Positions 58,612 through 64,000 of a stretch of DNA of 64,000 nucleotides are shown in pieces. The first letter of the stretch is position 1; each line of letters starts with the position of its first letter. The position numbers and the translations under genes are program-made. This stretch comes from a virus. The stretch covers positions 1 to 64,000 of IMG/VR virus record IMGVR_UViG_3300021425_000014; one strand, written 5' to 3'. The notes beneath the pieces were generated by a model, which did not search any database, was not told the DNA's origin, and saw nothing but the letters and a program-made list of their open reading frames with translations.

Positions 58612-58833
58612 ATGACCATCACCATTGCCGTTGTTATCGCTGTGCTTACATTTGCGCTGGGCATGTCGCTCGGCGTGAGCCTTCAGCAATCATACGGTAA
58701 TCGTACCGAAAGAATTTTATATGAGGCGTACCGCCAGGCGCGGGATGAGGCCCTTCACCTTGAAAGGAAAATCGCCACGGGCGAAAGTTTTAGGAGAAAC
58801 GTCATCCGCTCAATAAAGAAAATCTCAGACTAA
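58612..58833 (+). CDS. Small membrane protein (C13)
   Basis: 73 aa. N-terminal helix MTITIAVVIAVLTFALGMSL, then a basic helical tail with RQARDEALHLERKI. Function unknown; inner-membrane location likely. Confidence 0.6.
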   Translation: MTITIAVVIAVLTFALGMSLGVSLQQSYGNRTERILYEAYRQARDEALHLERKIATGESFRRNVIRSIKKISD

Positions 58834-58837
58834 CACA

Positions 58838-58864
58838 GGGCCCCCGAAAGGGGGCTCTTTTTTT
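58838..58864 (+). terminator. C13 terminator
   Basis: GGCCCCC-GAAA-GGGGGCTC then T7. Confidence 0.92.
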
Positions 58865-59198
58865 ATGCCTGTTAATATATTGCATTGCATTGTATTGTTA
58901 GCCCCCCTTTTCTTCGTGCGTTCGAAACATCCGATAAGCCCCACAGCGTAGCACCCTTTTAAAGCGTGCTGTGAGCCCGTTAAACGCGTTTCAGGGGGGT
59001 GGGTAGGGTGATTGTACCTTAGAACAATTTAAACGCCTTTAAAGCCCGTATGTTTAATCAATGCGATCGCCCATAGAAGATCAATACAATTCAATTCAAT
59101 GCAGCCGTGGTATCGCATTGTATTGTATGGACACAGGGCAGGGGCAAAAGCGGGGCCCGTCACTTTTTGCAATACAATATAATTATATATAAAAGGGT
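58865..59198. repeat. C13-C14 spacer: pentamers, structured element copy 2, GCGATCGC
   Basis: Forward ATTGCATTGCATTGTATTG (58879), element copy 2 (core AGGGTGATTGTACC at 59005-59018, flanks 58978-59052), GCGATCGC (59063-59070), inverse CAATACAATTCAATTCAATG (59082), forward ATCGCATTGTATTGTATGG (59112), inverse GCAATACAATATAAT (59169). No ORF. Confidence 0.75.
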
Positions 59199-59290
59199 TG
59201 ATCTGGGTTGATCTGGTTTAGTTGACATCATAAGCCTGGTTTGATATGATTAAAGAGTAAAGGTTATGGCCTGATGGCCGGGAGGTTCTA
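59199..59290 (+). promoter_or_regulatory. C14 upstream motif, promoter and hairpin leader
   Basis: TGATCTG at 59199 and 59209 (23 and 13 before the -35), TTGACA (59222), 17-base spacer, TATGAT (59245). GGCC-TGAT-GGCC (59268-59279) abuts GGGAGG; the leader ATG GCC TGA forms a two-codon ORF. Confidence 0.78.
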
Positions 59291-59545
59291 ATGCGCGAGT
59301 ACGTGGGCAATGTCGAGGATCTGTGGGAAAACCCTTTCGATGGCTATTGCCGTGCGCTTGACCGTTATGACCGCTTTGCGGTCTATGAACGGGACACGGA
59401 CGGGTATGGATTCCCGATCTATCATTGCTGGTCAAGCAAGGAGCAGGAAACCATATGGTTCACAAGAGAGGACGCCGCCATGCGCTGGTGTCAAAACATG
59501 ATGGTTGCCCTACGACTTGAGGGGCATTATATCTGGATGGTTTAA
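59291..59545 (+). CDS. Unrecognised small protein (C14)
   Basis: 84 aa: MREYVGNVEDLWENPFDGYC, RYDRFAVYERDTDGYGFPIY, TREDAAMRWCQNMMVALRLE. Aromatic-rich, acidic. Function unknown. Confidence 0.6.
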   Translation: MREYVGNVEDLWENPFDGYCRALDRYDRFAVYERDTDGYGFPIYHCWSSKEQETIWFTREDAAMRWCQNMMVALRLEGHYIWMV

Positions 59546-59547
59546 CA

Positions 59548-59575
59548 GGGGGCCCCGCAAGGGGCCTCTTTTTTT
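59548..59575 (+). terminator. C14 terminator
   Basis: GGGGCCCC-GCAA-GGGGCC then TC and T7. Confidence 0.9.
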
Positions 59576-59584
59576 ATTGCCATA

Positions 59585-59640
59585 AGTCCATACAATACAA
59601 TTCAATAACTTGATTAGATTGCATTGCATTGTATTGCCCC
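59585..59640. repeat. Palindromic pentamer element
   Basis: Inverse CATACAATACAATTCAATAA faces forward GATTGCATTGCATTGTATTG across a ~10-base loop. Confidence 0.85.
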
Positions 59641-59650
59641 GATACCGGGC

Positions 59651-59760
59651 TGATCTGGTCTGATTTGACAAGAAAAGTTTTTCTTGACATCCCGCTTGCG
59701 ATTTGCTATTATTAAATTAGTCAAGCAAACGAGATGGCGCTGAGCGCCGGGAGGTTGAAA
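59651..59760 (+). promoter_or_regulatory. C15 upstream motif, promoter and hairpin leader
   Basis: TGATCTG (59651) and TGATTTG (59661), 33 and 23 before TTGACA (59684); 17-base spacer; TATTAT (59707). GGCGC-TGA-GCGCC (59736-59748) abuts GGGAGG. Confidence 0.78.
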
Positions 59761-60084
59761 ATGGCAAAGCAACTTTGGTACGACATCAACAAGTTTCACG
59801 AAGGAAAGAATGTAGCCGATTGCCTTATCGGCACTGCAAGCCGCGAGGATCTGCACCATTATTTCTTGGTGCTGAATCGCTACAATGACACCAAAACGGG
59901 ATACCTCCCTGGGGCATATCTTGAAAACCCAGAAAAAGATTATGTACTTGTGTCGGGAACGGAAACTACTGAAGAAATCGAAAGTTTCATGAAAAAAATT
60001 GTCCAGTGGTCACTGGAGGATAAGGATTTTTCGGAAGAATTCAACGAAAGAACAAGACAGCTTGAAAAGGAATTCCAAGCTTAA
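59761..60084 (+). CDS. Unrecognised acidic protein (C15)
   Basis: 107 aa from ATG 59761; an in-frame ATG at 59734 lies in the leader. MAKQLWYDINKFHEGKNVAD, then YLENPEKDYVLVSGTETTEE and a strongly charged helical end. Function unknown. Confidence 0.6.
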   Translation: MAKQLWYDINKFHEGKNVADCLIGTASREDLHHYFLVLNRYNDTKTGYLPGAYLENPEKDYVLVSGTETTEEIESFMKKIVQWSLEDKDFSEEFNERTRQLEKEFQA

Positions 60085-60089
60085 AGCCA

Positions 60090-60112
60090 AGCCCCCGCAA
60101 GGGGGCTTTTTT
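60090..60112 (+). terminator. C15 terminator
   Basis: AGCCCCC-GCAA-GGGGGCT then T6. Confidence 0.92.
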
Positions 60113-60245
60113 CTTGGCTTACCTTCCATACAATACAATGCAATTTAATGATTGTATGGGATTGTATTGTATTGATTAGTGGCAGGGCGCTAAAGGGCGA
60201 TCGCCCATCGCGGCACAGCAATACAATGCAATGAGATACATCACC
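60113..60245. repeat. C15-C16 spacer: pentamers and GCGATCGC
   Basis: Inverse CATACAATACAATGCAATTT (60127), forward GGGATTGTATTGTATTG (60158), GCGATCGC (60197-60204), inverse CAATACAATGCAATG (60220). Confidence 0.8.
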
Positions 60246-60356
60246 TGATCTGGCTTGATCTTAAAATGTTGACATCAGGTGTGCCAGATGTTATTATTAA
60301 ATAGTCAAGGCGACGGGGCGCTGCCCCAAGATGGCCCCAGTGGCCGGGAGGTTCTA
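60246..60356 (+). promoter_or_regulatory. C16 upstream motif, promoter and two-hairpin leader
   Basis: TGATCTG (60246) and TGATCTT (60256), 23 and 13 before TTGACA (60269); 17-base spacer; TATTAT (60292). Hairpins GGGGC-GCT-GCCCC (60315-60327) and GGCC/GGCC (60333-60345), the latter abutting GGGAGG. A leader ORF ATG GCC CCA GTG ... TAA ends on the gene's ATG (TAATG). Confidence 0.78.
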
Positions 60357-60563
60357 ATGTTGGTTGACGCGATCAAGCTCAAGGGCAAAGGTTCTGACGC
60401 GGCTGATCCCGCTTATGGGATCGCTTTCACCGATAAGGATGGGGTCATCCTCGACATCACCGTCGAGGATCTGGTGAACGCTGCGGCGTTGCACAACCCA
60501 TACCTTGACAAGGTGTCGTACCAAAAACATATCGAGCGTTGCATCGAAAGGATTTTCGAATAA
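60357..60563 (+). CDS. Unrecognised small protein (C16), related to C10
   Basis: 68 aa: MLVDAIKLKGKGSDAADPAY, GIAFTDKDGVILDITVEDLV. The segment GIAF..(K)DG..LDI.VEDLVNA parallels C10 (GFRI..KHGGFGFDV..VDLVNA). Function unknown. Confidence 0.6.
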   Translation: MLVDAIKLKGKGSDAADPAYGIAFTDKDGVILDITVEDLVNAAALHNPYLDKVSYQKHIERCIERIFE

Positions 60564-60568
60564 AGCCA

Positions 60569-60591
60569 AGCCCCCGCAAGGGGGCTTTTTT
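60569..60591 (+). terminator. C16 terminator
   Basis: AGCCCCC-GCAA-GGGGGCT then T6, a near copy of the C15 terminator including CTTGGC downstream. Confidence 0.92.
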
Positions 60592-60807
60592 CTTGGCACA
60601 TGTTCAATACAATACAATTCAATGCGTTTAAGTTATTACATTGCATTGTATTGGCGATAAACCGTGCCCCCGGCGATCGCCCGTGGCGTCGTACACCACG
60701 ACATCGCGTTTAAGGGGCCTGTGAGGGCCGTAAAGGGGCCTCTCGGTGTCTGGCAGGGTGATTGTACCCTAGCAGGGTTCAAGGGCCTTTACGGGGCTCC
60801 TGTGGCC
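60592..60807. repeat. C16-C17 spacer: pentamer palindrome, GCGATCGC, structured element copy 3
   Basis: Inverse CAATACAATACAATTCAATG faces forward TTACATTGCATTGTATTGG (60604-60652). GCGATCGC at 60673-60680. Element copy 3 at about 60709-60800: core 60755-60768, outer arms CGTAAAGG (60729) / CCTTTACG (60786). Confidence 0.8.
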
Positions 60808-60935
60808 TGATCTGATGGTTGATCTGGAGTGAAAGATTTTTGTTGACATCCTGTGACCGGCTTGCTATGATGAAATAGTCAAGGCGACGGGGCCCGATGC
60901 CCCGGTTATGGCCCCCAGGGGGCCGGGAGGTAAAC
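60808..60935 (+). promoter_or_regulatory. C17 upstream motif, promoter and two-hairpin leader
   Basis: TGATCTG at 60808 and 60820 (35 and 23 before the -35), TTGACA (60843), 17-base spacer, TATGAT (60866). Hairpins GGGGC/GCCCC (60889-60903) and GGCCCCC/GGGGGCC (60910-60924), the latter abutting GGGAGG. Confidence 0.78.
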
Positions 60936-61190
60936 ATGACCATGATCGTTAACAAAGAGTACACCGTAAAGCTGGCTATAAACGGTAGCCAAGATCCGGT
61001 GGATCCAGTGGGAACCTTGAGGTTCCACGGTTTCACCGTTATCGGTGAAAACGGCGAAGAATTCTTCGTCGACTTTCAGGACTTGGCCAACGGTCGCCAG
61101 GTCGATGAAAAGTTCGACGTGACGATCTTGTGGCGGCTCAGTGAGTTCTACAAGTCACAGTTTCTCAAGGTTATCGGCGAGAAACTGTAA
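60936..61190 (+). CDS. Unrecognised small protein (C17)
   Basis: 84 aa: MTMIVNKEYTVKLAINGSQD, GFTVIGENGEEFFVDFQDLA then NGRQVDEKFDVTILWRLSEF. The GF....NG..F.VDF.DLANG segment resembles C10 and C16 weakly. Function unknown. Confidence 0.6.
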   Translation: MTMIVNKEYTVKLAINGSQDPVDPVGTLRFHGFTVIGENGEEFFVDFQDLANGRQVDEKFDVTILWRLSEFYKSQFLKVIGEKL

Positions 61191-61197
61191 CCCAAGG

Positions 61198-61222
61198 GCC
61201 CCCCGCAAGGGGGGCTTTTTTT
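61198..61222 (+). terminator. C17 terminator
   Basis: GGCCCCCC-GCAA-GGGGGGC then T7. Confidence 0.92.
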
Positions 61223-61882
61223 ATTGCCCCCTATTATATGGCATTGTATTGTATTGCCCCCGGCATATAGCCCCTCCCCATCAATGCCCCTGTTAATCAG
61301 AAAAATAAATGTTTCACGCGCCGTATATTATAAAAATAATCGTTCGGTGGCCCCGAATGGCGGCCAATACAATTCAACACAATTCAATTCAATTCTAAAA
61401 CATTTTATTGCATTGTATTGAAAAAAGTTTCTGGGGGTGCGCAAAAAGCGGGAAGATTAATTCCCCACATTTTTCACTCAACCCTTAAAACTTAACACCC
61501 TTTTCTTTGCGTACAGAATGGCGTTAAACACGTTTCAGATACCACGGCAGGGTGATTGTACCTTGAACGATTTTCAGGCACCTTTACGGGGCTTGCGTAG
61601 GCTGTTTTAAATTTAACTCACATCAGGCTTGTTCAACTTGACGTTGAATTGACACAGCCTGAAAAATCCCATACAATACAATTCAACACATGGGGCCATG
61701 ATCATGAGTTTTCCCCATGTATAGGATCCCCAACTTTCGACCAATAGCTTTAAAAACCCTTTCCCGCTTTCGATCGCCAGCCCCGGCGCACAGGGCGAAA
61801 AAAGTCGATTTTTGCTGTATTGTATTGTATTGTATTGTTAACCTAACCTTACCCTCATCTTAACCTGTTCTTAACCTTCGAT
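61223..61882. other. Non-coding stretch with pentamers and structured element copy 4
   Basis: Forward GGCATTGTATTGTATTGCC (61240), inverse CAATACAATTCAACAC then AATTCAATTCAATTC (61365-61395), forward TTATTGCATTGTATTG (61405). Element copy 4 has its core at 61549-61562 (flanks 61521-61600). Inverse CATACAATACAATTCAACAC at 61670 and forward (TGTAT)n at 61816-61838, then AACCTAACCTTACCCTC. No ORF. Confidence 0.6.
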
Positions 61883-62293
61883 GTCAACTAAGAGATCTTT
61901 AAGAGATCGTTAAATTTAGGTTAAATTTTGGTGTAAAATATTTTACCATATTTCGTCGAAAATGTCAATTAAAAGATCTTTAAAAGATCTTAAAATTTAG
62001 GTTAAATTTTGCTACCACGAAAATCCAGATCTGTCAACTAAATTTAGGTTAAAGATCTTTAAATTATGGTTAAATTTTACGATCACAGATCTCGTCGAAA
62101 GTCAATTAAATTTGAGTTAAAGATCTTTAAGTTTAGGTTAAGTTTTACGATCAGATTTTTCGTCGAAAGTCAATTAAAAATAAGTTAAAGATCTTAAAGG
62201 TTTGGTTAAATTTTACAGGCACATTTTTCACCGAAAGTCAATTAAATTCAGGTTAAAGATCTTTAAGATTTGATTAAACTTTTTTCGTCGAAA
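61883..62293. repeat. Six iterons of 68-81 bp, candidate origin or partition site
   Basis: Units begin GTCAAYTAAA at 61883, 61964, 62033, 62101, 62169 and 62237 (spacing 81, 69, 68, 68, 68). Each carries RGTTAAAGATCTTTAA-like palindrome(s) with a central GATC, then GGTTAAATTTTA, and most end CGTCGAAA. AT-rich, no ORF. Iterons plus an AT-rich flank (62314-62360) are typical of replication origins; partition or enhancer roles are also possible. Confidence 0.75.
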
Positions 62294-62303
62294 AAAATCA
62301 GAT

Positions 62304-62527
62304 GAATCGGATTTTGTCAATACTTTTTTACAATTTGTAATATTCCTGATCAGTAATATTTGTTGTCAGATCCGCAACGTGACAACAAAAAAAAATCATG
62401 GAAAATCTAATATGTCAATGGTTCAGATCAAGCTCAGATCATGTGAGTCTCATGCACTCAACATGTTGCCACGGCGGAAAAATCATGCGAATCGGATTTT
62501 GTCAAGCTTTACATTGCTTCACATTAT
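62304..62527 (+). promoter_or_regulatory. Repeated GAATCGGATTTTGTCAA with possible promoters, and a dyad
   Basis: The 17-mer occurs at 62304 and 62489. In both, TTGTCA is followed after 17 bases by a weak -10 (GTAATA at 62337, CATTAT at 62522). Between them, AATATT-C-CTGATCAG-T-AATATT (62339-62360) is a 22-base dyad. No gene follows closely, so transcripts, if any, would be non-coding. Confidence 0.4.
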
Positions 62528-62959
62528 CGTATGACATAAAAACGATCCCCGAAACCGGCTCCCAGTGCGGGCCCGTTTACAGGATGCCCGTAAAGGCCCT
62601 TGATCTACCCTTGCCCTTATGTCCGGACGTTGGACGCCTCAAGGGGCCCGGACGGGCATCCAGGGGCCCTAGGATGGCCTGTGAGGGGCCCGCCATCGGG
62701 CACGATTTGCCGATCACGTCGAACATACAATCGAACAGTCATGCGCGCGCCATGCGTGTCGCGCGGGTACGCTGTGCGCTTGACGCCGTGATCTGACGTC
62801 AAACCCTGATGTGGCGCGGGTTTCCGGGTTTCCAGATCTAGCACGGTCAAACTGGATTGAATTGTATTGAAAGACGGGAAACGTAGACGCCGTGCCGGTT
62901 TCCGGGTTTTCATGCTTGGATAGGCTCAAAATCGAGTCGATTTTGGGCTGTACATCAGG
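62528..62959. other. GC-rich non-coding stretch
   Basis: No convincing ORF; the longest plus-strand frame has improbable composition. Contains many GGGCCC stems and a repeated GGTTTCCGGGTTTYCA (62818 and 62896). Confidence 0.5.
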
Positions 62960-63036
62960 GGCCCGATGTGAGACTATATTCATGGCCAAGGGGCCACGGG
63001 GCAAAGCGGGGCCCGATACCCGCGGGGAGATACCAC
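62960..63036 (+). promoter_or_regulatory. C18 leader with hairpin, possible promoter
   Basis: TATATT near 62975 could be a -10, but no good -35 is in place. GCGGG...CCCGC hairpin (63006-63023) directly precedes GGGGAG, keeping the cassette-leader plan. Confidence 0.45.
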
Positions 63037-63558
63037 ATGTCCGATATCACCACATTGCAAGCCGCCCTCGCACGTATCGCTGAGCTTGAGGCCGCTCAAT
63101 CGGCACAAGCAGCCCCCTCGATTGCGGTAGAAGTCACAATCGAGGATCTCGATGTGGAGGGGGTGCAAACGGATGTACGTGCTGCTAACTTTGAACCCGC
63201 CGTTCGCGGCTCGCGGCTCGCGAAAAATCCAAGCGTGACGGGCAAGGGTATGAAGTCTTGTCATCACGCCGTTGACCTTGAACATGCCGTAAAAACGTTA
63301 AATAAGCTGGTCGCAGAATTCGGGCCCGTGTTCAAGCGGCCTCAAGCCCGCCGCTGGTTTTTCAATGCAGCCCGTACGGGTTTCGGGGAATATCAGCGCT
63401 ACACGAACGAGGGTAGCGTAAACGGCCACTTCAGTGGCCTTAAGGCGCGCGTTGACGACGAAGCACCGGGTCTGCTCACCACGAGGAGCAAACCCGAAAC
63501 TTGGACGGTTGACCTATTCAAACTTGCACAGCTTAACAAACTCTTTAACATCTCTTAA
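63037..63558 (+). CDS. Unrecognised protein (C18)
   Basis: 173 aa from ATG 63037. N-terminal coiled coil (LQAALARIAELEAAQSAQ), then VEVTIEDLDVEGVQTDV and a helical C-terminal half (VKTLNKLVAEFGPVFKRP, RRWFFNAARTGFGEYQRY). Larger than the other cassette genes and at the far side of the iterons, so it could be an iteron-binding or partition protein; this is a guess from position only. Confidence 0.6.
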   Translation: MSDITTLQAALARIAELEAAQSAQAAPSIAVEVTIEDLDVEGVQTDVRAANFEPAVRGSRLAKNPSVTGKGMKSCHHAVDLEHAVKTLNKLVAEFGPVFKRPQARRWFFNAARTGFGEYQRYTNEGSVNGHFSGLKARVDDEAPGLLTTRSKPETWTVDLFKLAQLNKLFNIS

Positions 63559-63566
63559 CCTTGGGT

Positions 63567-63593
63567 GGGGGGCCCGTCCAGCGGGCCCCCTTT
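63567..63593 (+). terminator. C18 terminator
   Basis: GGGGGGCCCG / CGGGCCCCC stem then TTT. Confidence 0.85.
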
Positions 63594-63694
63594 AAGTTCT
63601 GGTTAAGGTTTTCCCCTGTGGAAGACCCCCTCCTTAACAAAAATTTAACCTTCCCTTAAGAAAGGGCGTTATAACAATCTAGTGCGTGACCTTG

Positions 63695-63768
63695 TTACCA
63701 TAGACAGGAATGGCATAAAACGCCACTACAACCTCACCCGGCGCTATGGCTTTACCATAGACAGGATT
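63695..63768. repeat. Direct repeat TTACCATAGACAGGA(A/T)T
   Basis: Copies start at 63695 and 63752, 57 bases apart, in a stretch without ORF. Possible protein-binding sites. Confidence 0.65.
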
Positions 63769-63770
63769 CA

Positions 63771-64000
63771 TTAAAGCATACTTGTGTATAGGGGGATACT
63801 CATATTTAGTTCTGATTGTAGTTTATTATTTGATAAGGGTATTGATAATACTCTATTAGGGGTTAGTATTCTTTTATGGTTTTGTTGTCCCAATATTTTG
63901 GCTAGTTGATATATTGTTATTGGGGTTCCTGAGTTTACTGCGTTGTATATTCCTTTTTGTATGATGCCGCCTTTTATTAGCATATGTGAGAATACGAAGA
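63771..64000 (-). CDS. Possible partial minus-strand gene with different codon use
   Basis: Open to the window edge; ATG at 63983 gives 70 aa (MLIKGGIIQKGIYNAVNSGT ... SIPLYTSML). Ile is almost always ATA and Leu often CTA, unlike the rest of the phage. Could be the end of a gene entering from the right or a chance frame in an AT-rich segment. Confidence 0.3.
   Translation of the reverse strand, partial: FVFSHMLIKGGIIQKGIYNAVNSGTPITIYQLAKILGQQNHKRILTPNRVLSIPLSNNKLQSELNMSIPLYTSML

Noticed and set aside
49500-61840. CRISPR array
   Set aside because: Repeats are degenerate pentamer blocks in both orientations, spacing is irregular, and the intervening DNA holds promoters and genes. No cas genes; the Cas4-like nuclease stands alone.
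49500-61840. Integron
   Set aside because: Palindromic spacers recall attC sites, but integron cassettes usually lack promoters and there is no integrase in the window. Kept only as an analogy.
62398-62796. 132-aa plus-strand frame MENLICQWF...
   Set aside because: No ribosome site, unlikely composition, overlapping frames in other phases and GGGCCC stems throughout.
1-64000. Lysogeny genes or integration sites
   Set aside because: No integrase, excisionase, CI-like repressor or attachment-site candidate was recognised; tRNA genes are phage cargo with promoter rather than att remnants as far as can be seen.

Overview
The window is a double-stranded DNA phage genome segment. It carries terminase subunits, portal, tail-fibre proteins, amidase endolysin and holin, a near-complete replication and nucleotide-metabolism set, and no integrase or repressor that I can recognise, so it looks lytic. 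The host is probably a cyanobacterium. The octamer GCGATCGC, identical to the cyanobacterial HIP1 palindrome, occurs five times in the right-hand spacers and once in the dUTPase gene, and several tail proteins resemble cyanophage families. This host call is inference.

Layout. (1) 1-11.3 kb, plus strand: Gly-rich fibre, a LamG/SPRY/DUF1566 multidomain fibre, other tail-tip proteins, then amidase, holin and a spanin-like protein, closed by a terminator. (2) 11.35-22.1 kb, minus strand: glycosyltransferases, a dTDP-glucose 4,6-dehydratase, small membrane proteins, portal, terminase, RecA, ThyX. (3) 22.2-49.3 kb, plus strand: an early/middle block with an HNH protein, a sugar nucleotidyltransferase, an IMPDH-like enzyme, tRNAs, metallophosphoesterase, Cas4-like nuclease, PhoH, RuvC-like resolvase, class II ribonucleotide reductase, dUTPase, helicase, Dam methylase, primase, an SSB-like protein, deaminase, DnaE polymerase, a tandem family of Ea22-like small proteins, a matrixin protease and ClpP. 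Genes overlap by 1-30 bases almost throughout.

(4) 49.5-63.6 kb is the striking part: a serial array of about 18 small transcription units (called C1-C18 here) built largely to one plan. The fullest form is: a direct-repeat TGATCTG motif in helical phase with the -35; a sigma70-type promoter with an invariant 17-base spacer; a leader whose last hairpin sits directly against the Shine-Dalgarno GGGAGG, with different but self-complementary stem sequences in each unit; one small, mostly unrecognised ORF; a GC-rich intrinsic terminator; and a spacer made of ATTGT pentamers facing ACAAT pentamers (palindromic, REP-like). Four copies of another structured element with the core AGGGTGATTGTACC lie in this region. 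Six 68-81 bp GATC-containing iterons follow at 61.9-62.3 kb and are a candidate origin or partition site.

How it may work together (inference): the phage makes its own dNTPs (RNR, ThyX, dUTPase, deaminase), replicates with DnaE, helicase and primase, and methylates adenine with a Dam homologue. TGATCT/GATC motifs recur at the cassette promoters, in the 22.2 kb control region and (as GATC) in the iterons, so methylation or one shared regulator may link early expression and replication. The cassette array most resembles, in architecture only, a host-takeover or anti-defence module of individually promoted small proteins.
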